NCBI GenBank assembly: GCA_039182515.1
Contig: JBCDCE010000032.1
Coordinates: 1 to 42,621 of the forward strand
Origin: JBCDCE01 sp039182515
GTDB lineage: Bacteria; Pseudomonadota; Alphaproteobacteria; Rhodobacterales; Rhodobacteraceae
Direction of reading: 5' to 3'
Length of the DNA: 42,621 nt
How positions within the stretch are numbered: position 1 is the stretch's first letter; each line of letters opens with the position of its first letter. Positions 7,159 through 16,100 of this stretch are shown piece after piece. Made by a program: the position numbers and the translations under genes. The notes under the pieces were generated by a model. That model did no database searches and was not told the DNA's origin. It saw only the letters and a list, made by a program, of their open reading frames with translations.

Positions 7159-9119
7159 TCCGCGGGGACCGCTGTTGCGCGCTTTTTGGCCCCTCCAGCC
7201 ACGCGTACGCGCCGGTCCGTCAGAGACAAACAGCCCCCAAGCGCCATGAGGATGGCGCCCGCCCAAATCCAATTGGCAAAAGGTTTCACGTAGGTGCGAA
7301 CCGCCCATCCGCCGTCTGTTTGCGGATCTCCCAAGACCACGTAAAGATCTCGCCAGGCACCACTTTGGATCCCAGCTTCTGTGGTTGGCATTTCAGCCAC
7401 GGGATAAACCCGCTTTTCAGGCATTAAGCGTGCCACCTCACGATCGCCTTTTCTCACGACAACATCTGCAAAGGTCGTGAAGTAATTTGGCCCCCGGCCC
7501 TCTTCGACCGAGCGCAACTCCACCTCATAACGGCCCACCTCAAATCGGTCTCCGATTTGCGCCACGCGAATATCTTCAATTTCCCATGCGAGCATCGCCG
7601 CAATACCAAAGAAGGTCACACCCAACCCCGCATGGGCCACAGCCTTCCCCCAATCCGCACGCGGCAGACCTTTAAGGCGGGCCATCCGCGCGCCCCCTTG
7701 GCCCGTGCGTTGCCAGATCTCCAAAACTGCGCTGAACACAAGCCAAGCCCCCAGCATCAATCCAATCGGGCCCAAGGCACTGCGCCCGGTTTGCATCGCA
7801 AAACCCAAGGCGCCGAGCGCAAGCGTCAGCAGCAAAACAGGCACCAAAGCGCGGCCGAGCCGCCCAAGCTTACCGCGCTTCCACGGCAAGAGCGCCCCAA
7901 AGGGTAAAACGAGAGCTAAGGCGACCATAAAGGGCGTGAACGCCATATCGAAAAACGGCGGTCCAACGCTCAGCTTTCGATCAAAAAAGAGCTCTGCCAC
8001 GAGCGGCCAAATGGTGCCGATAAAAACCACAAAACAGCTCACTACCAAGAGCACGTTGTTAAGCACCAAAGCGCTCTCCCGGCTCACCAGTGAGAACACG
8101 CCCTTTGCTTCCAGCTCTGACGCACGCCACGTGAAGAGCGCCAAGGCGCCGCCTGTGAAAATCACCGTGATGGCCAAAAGATACGTGCCGCGCTCAGGGT
8201 CATTGGCGAAGGCATGCACGCTTGTGAGCACGCCCGAGCGCACAATAAAAGCGCCCAAAAGCGAAAATCCAAAGGCGATGATCGCCAAAAGGATCGTCCA
8301 AGATTTTAAGGCCTCGCGCTTTTCCACGACAATCGCGCAATGCAAGAGCGCCGCAGAGATCAGCCAGGGCATAAAACTCGCATTTTCAACCGGATCCCAG
8401 AACCAAAATCCGCCCCAGCCCAGCTCGTAATAGGCCCACCAAGAGCCTAAAGCGATGCCAATTGTGAGGTTAATCCATGCCAACAGCGTCCAAGGTCGCA
8501 CCCAGCGCCCCCAAGCTGCGTCGACCCGACCTTCCAAAAGAGCTGCTACGGCAAAAGAAAAGCTCATCGAGAGGCCAACGTAGCCCACGTATAGAAACGG
8601 CGGATGGAACGCGAGGCCGGGATCTTGCAAAAGTGGATTGAGATCCTGCCCATCAAAGGGTGGAAAGGCCAACCTCATGAAGGGATTGGACGTGAAGATC
8701 AAAAAAGCAAAAAAGGCCACGGCAACAGAGGCTTGAACCCCAAGTACGCGGGCCTTGAGTGTGGCTGGAAGGCTCTTGCCAAACCACGCGACCAAAGCGC
8801 CAAAAAGCGTGAGAACGAGGCACCACAAGAGCATTGAGCCCTCATGATTGCCCCAAACCCCAGTGACTTTGTAGAGCATCGGTTTGGCTGTGTGACTGTT
8901 CAACGTCACGACTGACAGCGAGAAATCCGAAACCACAAAACTATAGGTTAGCGCCCCAAAGGCCCCAGCCGCCAAGGCGAACTGAAGGCTGGCGGCAGTA
9001 TCCGCGGATCGCATCCACGCCAAGTTGCCCCGAGCTGCTCCTACAAGCGGCACAATCATCTGAAAAACGGCCACGACAAAAGCCAGGATCAGCGCAAAAT
9101 GTCCAAGTTCAGCAATCAT
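7155..9119 (-). CDS. ccmF: Heme lyase subunit CcmF
   Basis: This polytopic membrane protein of 654 residues has the length of CcmF/CycK, which works with CcmH to attach heme from holo-CcmE to apocytochrome c. The WWD domain is clear: GSWWAYYELGWGGFWFWDP around residues 230-250, with PPFLYVGYVG and conserved His residues around the heme pocket. Start MIAELGHFALILA at 9119 is chosen because the membrane domain begins there; the open frame extends to 9155 but a good ribosome-binding site is not obvious for either. The neighbouring endolysin/holin pair separates it from ccmE. Confidence 0.95.
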   Translation of the reverse strand: MIAELGHFALILAFVVAVFQMIVPLVGAARGNLAWMRSADTAASLQFALAAGAFGALTYSFVVSDFSLSVVTLNSHTAKPMLYKVTGVWGNHEGSMLLWCLVLTLFGALVAWFGKSLPATLKARVLGVQASVAVAFFAFLIFTSNPFMRLAFPPFDGQDLNPLLQDPGLAFHPPFLYVGYVGLSMSFSFAVAALLEGRVDAAWGRWVRPWTLLAWINLTIGIALGSWWAYYELGWGGFWFWDPVENASFMPWLISAALLHCAIVVEKREALKSWTILLAIIAFGFSLLGAFIVRSGVLTSVHAFANDPERGTYLLAITVIFTGGALALFTWRASELEAKGVFSLVSRESALVLNNVLLVVSCFVVFIGTIWPLVAELFFDRKLSVGPPFFDMAFTPFMVALALVLPFGALLPWKRGKLGRLGRALVPVLLLTLALGALGFAMQTGRSALGPIGLMLGAWLVFSAVLEIWQRTGQGGARMARLKGLPRADWGKAVAHAGLGVTFFGIAAMLAWEIEDIRVAQIGDRFEVGRYEVELRSVEEGRGPNYFTTFADVVVRKGDREVARLMPEKRVYPVAEMPTTEAGIQSGAWRDLYVVLGDPQTDGGWAVRTYVKPFANWIWAGAILMALGGCLSLTDRRVRVAGGAKKRATAVPAE

Positions 9120-9185
9120 GGGGCATGAAATAGATCGCCCCTCTACAAAACCCAAGTGTGCGCGCTGTCACAGGTGCACATTTAC

Positions 9186-9761
9186 CTAACCAGCGCTTTG
9201 CTCTTTCCAATCCTCTAAAGCGGCATTGGGACCCGGGTTGAGGCTAGTGAGAGCCAGTTGCGCATCGCCATCCGTATCCGCGGTTCGCAGGCGCTCAATG
9301 GCCGAGATCCGCTCCACAACCTTGGGCACCTGGGCCATGGTTTGCGTAAGCGAGCGCTGAAATTCCTGCGCTTTCATCTGGTGACGGGCTCCAAAATAGA
9401 AACTCACAATCGCTCCCATCAGCCACCAAAGCGGCTCAGGGACCAGCGCCAAACCCTGCATGCGGCTGGCAAACCATAAAGGATCCCACATGGCTGAAGC
9501 AAAAAGGCCAATGGTGCCCAAGGCCAACATGGGGCGCGGCAACCGGTTGATGCCGTCCATCAGCACGTCGAATCCGCGGCGATTGGAGCGTAAAAATTCC
9601 GCGTTGTAACTTTGCAAAGTGCGTCCGCGCAAAAGGGCGTCACGCGCCGCGCGGGCTTCGGGGTTTTCCCAAAAAGCCCCTGCACTGCGCTCGATGGCCT
9701 GGCTAGCGCCAGACAGGTTTCCGCCAAAGACCAGATCGAAAAGACGTCCCATCAGGCCCAT
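9186..9761 (-). CDS. GTA-type holin (3-TM family)
   Basis: This 191-residue protein has a soluble N-terminal region (about residues 1-75), then hydrophobic helices PMLALGTIGLFASAMW and LWWLMGAIVSFYFGA (about 76-125) and a charged C-terminal tail. It matches the holin family associated with gene transfer agent release in Rhodobacterales, which makes holes in the inner membrane so that the partner endolysin reaches peptidoglycan. In R. capsulatus the GTA holin/endolysin pair is likewise encoded away from the main GTA cluster (established knowledge). The start at 9761 overlaps the end of the endolysin gene by ten bases; a second ATG three codons inside is possible. The C-terminal tail contains an Asp-rich patch (TADTDGDAQ) resembling half an EF-hand loop. 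Confidence 0.85.
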   Translation of the reverse strand: MGLMGRLFDLVFGGNLSGASQAIERSAGAFWENPEARAARDALLRGRTLQSYNAEFLRSNRRGFDVLMDGINRLPRPMLALGTIGLFASAMWDPLWFASRMQGLALVPEPLWWLMGAIVSFYFGARHQMKAQEFQRSLTQTMAQVPKVVERISAIERLRTADTDGDAQLALTSLNPGPNAALEDWKEQSAG

Positions 9762-10363
9762 TTGGCAGTCCTTTGTGCATGTTGCTCGGCCGTTAAATGA
9801 TAGCGCGCTGAGATGAACTCTTCGGCCCTCAGGATCCATCCGCCTTTGCCGCCATCGCGCCTGCGCGCATATTTGCGGCTCTTGGGGCGTCGATCCGCAA
9901 GGGCATAGTAATAATTGCGCCTTGCGATCCCATAGGCATCTGCCAGATGGCCAGGTGCGACTTGCGCAGCGTTGTCAGCCGCACGCACGGTTTGCGGGCC
10001 GATCACACCGTCAGAGCTTAAGCGGTGTCCCATGTCGCGCAAAAGCCGTTGAAGGATCTTCACCGCATTGGCGCCCGCATTCACGTACATATCAAAAACA
10101 CTCGCTTGCAGAGCGCTTGGGAGGGCCGAAATGCCAGGTTTTTCGAAATAATTGCGCACGAATATCTCTTCGGCTTGGCTCTGGCTTAAGGCCTGCACGT
10201 CCCGTGCATCCACGTCACCATCGCCATCGAGATCGAGCCCAAGGGCACGCATTGTGTGGATGGTAACACCGTAATTGGTTGCGCCGCCGGGATCGTCGGG
10301 ATCATTCACATAGCCCCCCTCGCGCGCAATAATCTCGCGAGCAATCTCATGAACAGACGGCAT
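9752..10363 (-). CDS. GTA-type endolysin: holin-associated N-acetylmuramidase (GH108)
   Basis: This 203-residue peptidoglycan hydrolase has the GH108 signature EGGYVNDPDDPGGATNYGVT at residues 15-34, where Glu15 is the expected catalytic acid. The C-terminal half (from about residue 115) is the peptidoglycan-binding domain that accompanies this family. Between them, residues 44-55 (DLDGDGDVDARD) form a textbook EF-hand/dockerin-type Ca2+ loop with Asp at positions 1, 3, 5, 7, 9 and 12. No signal peptide is visible, consistent with holin-dependent release. The start at 10363 is decided by a perfect AAAGGAGG seven bases upstream. Gene order endolysin-holin with a ten-base overlap argues for a lysis module. 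A lysogenic-phage origin is unlikely because no phage genes are nearby. Confidence 0.88.
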   Translation of the reverse strand: MPSVHEIAREIIAREGGYVNDPDDPGGATNYGVTIHTMRALGLDLDGDGDVDARDVQALSQSQAEEIFVRNYFEKPGISALPSALQASVFDMYVNAGANAVKILQRLLRDMGHRLSSDGVIGPQTVRAADNAAQVAPGHLADAYGIARRNYYYALADRRPKSRKYARRRDGGKGGWILRAEEFISARYHLTAEQHAQRTAKWA

Positions 10364-10370
10364 ATCGCGC

Positions 10371-10397
10371 CTCCTTTTGGCTGGGCCAAGCCAAAAG
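10371..10397 (-). promoter_or_regulatory. Hairpin abutting the endolysin Shine-Dalgarno
   Basis: Read on the minus strand, a 9-bp stem CTTTTGGCT / AGCCAAAAG with a six-base loop ends exactly at the GAGG of the endolysin ribosome-binding site, so part of AAAGGAGG lies in the stem. There is no T-run, which speaks against a simple terminator for ccmE. Control of endolysin translation is inference. Confidence 0.45.
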
Positions 10398-10437
10398 ATG
10401 CGTTCCAAAAGTTAAGAGCCGGTCAGACCACCGTACG

Positions 10438-10881
10438 CTAACCTTCCGGATCTTGATAAACGCCTTGCTCTTTTAGCGCGTCGATCACCTCTGCAGGCAT
10501 GTATGTCTCATCGTGCCGCGCAAGGATTTCTTGGGCCTCAAACACCCCATTGATCAAGCGCCCCGTGCCCACCATGCCTTCGCCTTCGCGAAAGAGATCC
10601 GGCAAGACGCCTGTGTAACTCACAGGAACAGAGGCTCCGCCATCTGTGACCGCAAAGGTGATGGTTTCCCCCTGCCCGCGTACCAAGGAGCCATCTTCAA
10701 CGAGACCGCCAATCCGAAAGGTTTCGGAAGGTCCAGGGGGGCTTGCCACCACTTCGGAGGGTGCTCGGAAGAACTGGAAAGCGTCTTGGCTCGCATAATA
10801 GACAAGGCCAAAAGCTGCGATCAACGCCACAGAGGCAATGACAACAATCTGTATTCTGCGGGTTTTCTTAAGCGATCTCAT
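10438..10881 (-). CDS. ccmE: Heme chaperone CcmE
   Basis: This 147-residue periplasmic heme chaperone is anchored by one N-terminal helix (about residues 10-29, after a basic MRSLKKTRR start). The OB-fold domain ends with ILARHDETYMP, in which His123 is the residue that binds heme covalently and Tyr127 is the axial ligand of the HxxxY motif. It accepts heme from CcmABCD and hands it to CcmF/CcmH. The ATG at 10881 is chosen because the upstream extension in the open frame overlaps argC and lacks homology. It starts seven bases after the argC stop, so the two are probably cotranscribed. Confidence 0.95.
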   Translation of the reverse strand: MRSLKKTRRIQIVVIASVALIAAFGLVYYASQDAFQFFRAPSEVVASPPGPSETFRIGGLVEDGSLVRGQGETITFAVTDGGASVPVSYTGVLPDLFREGEGMVGTGRLINGVFEAQEILARHDETYMPAEVIDALKEQGVYQDPEG

Positions 10882-10888
10882 AGGATCC

Positions 10889-11914
10889 TCAGGGGAAGAG
10901 CGGCACGAGATCAAGCCCCATGCCTTCGGGGAATCCAAGCATGAGGTTTGCGTTTTGCAGAGCCATGCCAGAGCTGCCCTTTGTCAAATTGTCCAAGGCC
11001 GCCAGAATGATCGTGCGCCCAGGGCGCCGATCTCCCACAACACCCAAATGCACCAAATTAGAGCCCCGCACATGGTGCGTGGACGGGTGCTGACCGTAGG
11101 GCAAAACATGCACAAAAGCTTCATCGGCGTAGGCGCTATTCAGCGCGTCAAAACAGGCCTCAGGATCGCCTTCGACATAAACGGTCGCTAAAATCCCTCG
11201 ATTGAAAGGCGCCAGATGCGGGGTGAATTGCACTTCCACGTTTCGTCCAGCAAGAAGAGAGAATTCCTGATCGAGCTCTCCCAGATGACGGTGCGTGCCA
11301 CCAACCCCGTATGCGTTGGTTCCTTCTGACAATTCCGCATGAAGCAGGTTTTCTTTCAAGGAACGCCCGGCCCCACTGACCCCAACCACCAAATCGATGA
11401 TGATCCGATCTAGATTGATCAGCCCCGCGGCGATGAGAGGTCTGAGGGCAAATTGCGCCGTGGCCGCGTTGCACCCTGTGCAAGCCACAAGCCGGGCCTT
11501 GGCGATTTCGTCGCGGTAGAATTCCGTTAGGCCATACACCGCGCTCTTTTGAAGTTCCGGCTCAAGATGCTCGCCGCCATACCACTTGGCATAGACCTCT
11601 GGATCTCTAATCCTAAAATCCGCAGACAGATCGCAAACTTTGACGCTTTCAGGCAGGGCCGCGATGACTTTTTGTGACGTCGCATGGGGCAAAGCACAGA
11701 ACACCAGGTCAACACCGTCGAGCGAAATGTCTTCAATCTTTTGCAAAGTGGGCAATTTCAAATGCGCCAAATGCGCAAAGACAGCGCCCATCTCGAGACC
11801 TGCTTTGCGATCTGCTGAGAGCCCAGTGATCTGAATTTCAGGATGCCCTGCAATGACCCGCACAAGCTCTGCGCCTGTATAGCCGGAAGCTCCAAATACA
11901 ACGACGTTTTTCAT
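10889..11914 (-). CDS. argC: N-acetyl-gamma-glutamyl-phosphate reductase (divergent active-site motif)
   Basis: This 341-residue NADPH-dependent reductase of arginine synthesis begins with the nucleotide-binding motif VVFGASGYTGAELVR. The catalytic Cys is Cys148, but the surrounding motif reads ACTGCNAATAQ where most ArgC proteins have NPGCYPTA, so Pro and Tyr next to the Cys are replaced. The second catalytic region, GVGGTHRHLGELDQEFS, contains the expected His, and overall length and fold pattern fit the ArgC type 1 group. Substrate could be the normal arginine intermediate or a related acyl-phosphate. It is first in the minus-strand run with ccmE. No other arg genes are in the window. Confidence 0.85.
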   Translation of the reverse strand: MKNVVVFGASGYTGAELVRVIAGHPEIQITGLSADRKAGLEMGAVFAHLAHLKLPTLQKIEDISLDGVDLVFCALPHATSQKVIAALPESVKVCDLSADFRIRDPEVYAKWYGGEHLEPELQKSAVYGLTEFYRDEIAKARLVACTGCNAATAQFALRPLIAAGLINLDRIIIDLVVGVSGAGRSLKENLLHAELSEGTNAYGVGGTHRHLGELDQEFSLLAGRNVEVQFTPHLAPFNRGILATVYVEGDPEACFDALNSAYADEAFVHVLPYGQHPSTHHVRGSNLVHLGVVGDRRPGRTIILAALDNLTKGSSGMALQNANLMLGFPEGMGLDLVPLFP

Positions 11915-12130
11915 CGATCTTCTCTTTGCTGCTGCGCGCTTTTAAGCCGCAATATTGTTAAGCACCAGGGGGTGGAGACTAAGATGAAAGGCGTGAAACG
12001 GCGCGAAAATTCTGCTCAATTCGAACCTGGAAGCATCCCTCTCCCAACCACCCTTTATTGTTTGGCGATTCCCTTTTGATTTGGTGAAGTTTGCCTGAAG
12101 ATTATGCGGAAAATTTGATCTGAAGTTTTC

Positions 12131-12161
12131 AAAAATCTCTTGAGCGCTCGATCCCTCAAGA
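12131..12161 (-). terminator. Probable intrinsic terminator of the acyltransferase gene
   Basis: On the minus strand TCTTGAG, a ten-base loop and CTCAAGA are followed by GATTTTTG. It lies 32 bases beyond the acyltransferase stop and upstream of argC. The remaining 11915-12192 spacer is A/T-richer than the genes and should hold the argC-ccm promoter; no clear -35/-10 pair was identified. Confidence 0.6.
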
Positions 12162-12192
12162 TCCGACCAAACCCAAGATCCTGAAAAAGCCG

Positions 12193-13071
12193 CTAGCCTT
12201 TGTGTTTTTCCTCAAACTCAAATCCAAGCTCATCCACCCTGACCGGTTGGGGCGACAATTTATAAGTTTCTCGTCGGAGATAATCCATCATGGCCCGGCT
12301 GTCTTTTCCCAAATCCTGCAACCGCTCAGCCGGCAAAGGCTCTCCGATCACAACCTTCACTGGCTCGTCCACGCGCTTTTTGAACTCTTTCACCAACAGC
12401 GCCATGCGGAGCGTGTAATGCAGATGGCTCGCTACTTGGAACAGACGCGAATTATGCCCTTCAAAGAATATCGGAACCACTTGTGCGTTGGATTTCGCGA
12501 TCATTTTCGCCGTGAAGGTGCGCCAGCCGGGATCAAGCGGTTGAGAAAAAGGCTTCACACCCGTTGAGACCGTCCCACCAGGGAAAATTCCCATAGCGCC
12601 GCCGTCGCCCAGATACCGCAGCGCTTCTTTGCGCGTCTCAAGGTTCAGCTTCATTGCTTCTTTTGTCTCATCGAAGGAAATCGGCAAGATAACCTTTTGC
12701 AGATCTTCTGCTTTCCGAAAGACCTGATGCGCCAGAATACGAAAATCACCTCTGAGGGTGCTGAGGATATGGCCCATCATCATCCCATCGAGAATTCCGT
12801 AAGGGTGATTGGCCACCAAAATGAGCGGCCCATCTTTAGGAATGTTCTCCAAAGAGCCGCCCACCACATCGAGGGTCAGCCCATAGCGTTCGACCATTAC
12901 CTGCCAAAAATCACGCCCTTGAGCGACTTCAAGCTCGTAACCCTTGGCCCTTTTGATCAACCTCAAACGGCCTGTCACGTTTTCCATGACACGGATCATC
13001 GCCCGCCCGCTTTTGGTCTGCGCGGAGTTGGCGTAAGTGATATCTCTGGCAACGTGACGTTGGCTTGGCAT
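12193..13071 (-). CDS. Lysophospholipid acyltransferase family protein (PlsC-like)
   Basis: This 292-residue protein has the glycerolipid acyltransferase blocks: LILVANHPYGILDGMMMG (about residues 84-101) with the catalytic His-Asp pair spaced HX5D rather than the classical HX4D, and GIFPGGTVS (about 160-168), equivalent to the acyl-acceptor phosphate-binding block. A variant spacing of this kind occurs in a distinct bacterial branch related to OlsA-like enzymes. It would transfer fatty acid from acyl-ACP or CoA to a lyso-lipid at the inner membrane. The substrate cannot be told from sequence. The ATG at 13071 has AGGA upstream. It follows the indolepyruvate oxidoreductase gene by 76 bases and may be cotranscribed with it. 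Confidence 0.8.
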   Translation of the reverse strand: MPSQRHVARDITYANSAQTKSGRAMIRVMENVTGRLRLIKRAKGYELEVAQGRDFWQVMVERYGLTLDVVGGSLENIPKDGPLILVANHPYGILDGMMMGHILSTLRGDFRILAHQVFRKAEDLQKVILPISFDETKEAMKLNLETRKEALRYLGDGGAMGIFPGGTVSTGVKPFSQPLDPGWRTFTAKMIAKSNAQVVPIFFEGHNSRLFQVASHLHYTLRMALLVKEFKKRVDEPVKVVIGEPLPAERLQDLGKDSRAMMDYLRRETYKLSPQPVRVDELGFEFEEKHKG

Positions 13072-13147
13072 GGCGGTCCTGGGACGCTTTTAAGTGTTGG
13101 ACTTTATCTAGGACAGATGTGTCTTAAAATCCAGTCTACTCAGCTGC

Positions 13148-16100
13148 CTACTCTGCTGCCTGTGCCAAGACGTCGTCGCCCCCTGCCATCATGTGCAATA
13201 GAACCTCTCGGCGATGTGCGGCCGCTTTGGCATTCGCCTCTTTAACAGGGCCGAAGCCGCGGATTGTCATCGGAAGGGCTGCGAATTCCAAAGCGGCAGC
13301 ACTCGCTTCTGCTTGGGTAAGATGCGCTTTTACATCTGCCTCAAACTGGCGGATCAGGGCGCGCTCCATGCGCCGCTCCGCGGTGTAGCCAAAAAGATCG
13401 AGGGGTGTGCCCCGCAGCACCTTCAGGCCAGCCAAAACACGAAAGAGCTTGCATACCCAAGGGCCAAATTCACGCTTTTTGGGGCGACCATTGGCCGTTT
13501 TACCCACAAGAAGTGGCGGCGCCAGATGGTACGTGAGCCGCAGATTGCCCTCAAAGGCGTCACTGGCTTGCGCGGCGCTGGTTTTGAGCAGCCGGGCCAC
13601 CTCGTATTCATCTTTGTAGGCTAAAAGTTTGGCATAACTCTTGGCAACCGCCAGCTTCAGATCTGGATCCTGCACCTGTGCAACCAGCTTGGCGTGCCGA
13701 CGCGCCAAACGCTGCGATTGATAGGCCGTAAGAAGCGCGGAGCGATGGGCCATAACGCTCTCGAAGGTTTCAATCTCAACACGATCCGTCTTCCCCAAAT
13801 ACGTCTGGGCGTCGTCTGGATGGAGTACCGCCCAGCGACCCAATTGAAAGGCCCGTTTGTTGCGGTCTGGCGCTGCCCCGTTGAGCTCAATCGCACGCAG
13901 AACCGCAGCCTCAGACACCGGCAAAAGCCCTTGCTGCCAAGCGGCTCCAAAGATCAACATGTTTGAAAAAATTGCATCGCCCAAAAGCACAAGCGCCAAT
14001 TCAGACGCATCAAACAGCGCCACTTTGTCTTGCATGCGCGCTTTAAGAGCGATGGTTAAATCGTCGCCTGGTATGCGAAAACTCGTGTCTCGCGTGAAAT
14101 CACCCGTTACGCTCTCATGACTGTTGACCACAGCGCCTGTACGTCCCGATTTCGTGAGCCCAAGCGTCTTTGCGCCAGCGCTCACCACCAAATCGCCGCC
14201 CACGAGCGCATCGCACTCGCCCGTTGCAACACGAATGGCGCTGATGGCCTCCGGCGTTTCGGCCAACCGACAATGAATGTGCACAGCGCCACCCTTTTGC
14301 GCCAGGCCCGCCATTTCCATCATGGCAGCCCCTTTGCCATCGAGATGGGCCGCCATGCTCAGCACCGCCCCGAGGGTCACAACGCCCGTGCCGCCCACAC
14401 CGGTGATCACCACATTATGCGTGCCTTCAATGGGCGCAATCACGGGGCTCGGCAGCTCTGGCAGAGTGATTTCTGTGGCTGCTGGTTTTTTGGGTGTGCC
14501 CCCACTCACCGTCACAAAAGACGGGCAAAACCCATCGACGCAGGAAAAGTCTTTGTTGCAGCTCGATTGATCAATGGCCCGCTTGCGCCCCAAAGGCGTT
14601 TCCAAAGGCACGATGGACACACAGTTGGATTGTACCCCACAATCGCCACAGCCTTCACAGACGTCAGGATTGATAAAGACGCGCTTATCCGGATCAGGGA
14701 ACTGCCCCCGCTTTCTCCGCCTGCGCTTCTCGGCGGCACAGGTTTGAACATAAACAATGGCCGACACGCCTTTGTGTTCGCGATATTTTCTTTGCACAGC
14801 GGCCATGTCTTGGCGCTCAAACACATCAATGCCTGACGGGAAAATCCCCAGGTCCAGGTCTTCTTTGGGATCATGCACCAGCGCGACGTGGGCCACCCCT
14901 ATGGCGAGAAGCTCGCGGACGATCCTGTCGGGGCCGAGATCTCCGTCGTTGCCTTGGCCACCCGTCATCGCAACCGCGTCGTTGTAAAGAATTTTATACG
15001 TCACGTTTGTTTCGGCCATCACGGCGGCCCGCACCGCTTGAATGCCAGAGTGATTGTAGGTGCCGTCCCCGATGTTCTGAAAAACGTGCTCACGGGTGGA
15101 AAAGGGCGCCTCCCCAATCCAATTGGCGCCTTCACCGCCCATTTGGGTAAAGCCCGTGGTCTCGCGGTCCATCCATTGCGCCATGTAGTGGCAGCCAATA
15201 CCTGCGTAAGCTCGGCTGCCTTCCGGCACTTTTGTAGAAGAGTTATGCGGACAGCCGGAACAAAAATACGGCGTTCGCGTTGCAATCTCGCGCGCATTGT
15301 CGGCGGTTTGCGCAGCAGAAATCGCAGACAGGCCAGCCTGGATGCGATCGGTGTCGCGCCCCTCGTCGATCAAAATCGCGCCAAGCTTTTCAGCGATCAT
15401 AATAGGGTCAAGCGCACCTTTGGACGGAAACAGCTGCCGCCCGCGATCATCCTCGCCGCCCATAAGCCTACGCCCTTGGCGATTGTTAAAGAGCAACTCT
15501 TTGGCCTGAACCTCGATAAGCTTGCGCTTTTCCTCCACAGCCACAATCAGATCGAGCCCTTCGGCCCAAGCTTCAAACCCTTTGCGATCGAGCGGCCAGG
15601 TCATCCCAACTTTATAAGTGGTGATCCCAAGCCGCTCGGCCTCCTCGGCATCAATACCCAAAAGCGAGAGCGCATGTGTGAGATCGAGCCAGTTTTTGCC
15701 GGCAGCAATAAAGCCAATCTTTGCGCCTGGCTTCCCCCAAACCCGTTTGTCGATTTTGTTCGCGTGACCAAAGGCTTCCGCGGCATATCTCTTGTGATCT
15801 TGGATGCGCTCTTCTTGTGCTTGAGGGGTATCAATTAGCCGGATGTTCAGGCCACCTTCGGGCATCTCAAATTCGGGCGCTACAAACTGCAAACGGTGCG
15901 GATCACCGTTCACCACAGCGGTGGCCTCCACCGTATCTTTCATACATTTCAGACCTGCCCAAACCCCGGCAAAGCGCCCCATCTCAATGCCAAAGATTCC
16001 GTAATCTAGGATTTCCTGCACACCAGCGGGGCTCAAAACGGGAATGAAACTGTCCACCATGGTCCATTCGGACTGATGGAGCGTTGTTGAGCTTTCGCCC

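Noticed and set aside
9752..10363. Prophage remnant around the endolysin/holin
   Set aside because: No integrase, capsid, tail or repressor gene nearby; both neighbours are ccm genes with normal spacing, and the pair matches GTA-type lysis genes.
11941..11962. TTAA pair in the argC upstream region as a CtrA box
   Set aside because: The two TTAA elements are 12 bases apart rather than 7.
11984..12079. 31-residue plus-strand frame with a fair ribosome-binding site upstream of argC
   Set aside because: No domain, transmembrane helix or pattern supports translation; it lies in the argC promoter region on the opposite strand.
14117..15838. Long plus-strand frames of 239 and 321 residues
   Set aside because: They lie antisense to the conserved TPP and Fe-S regions of the indolepyruvate oxidoreductase and show no family motif.
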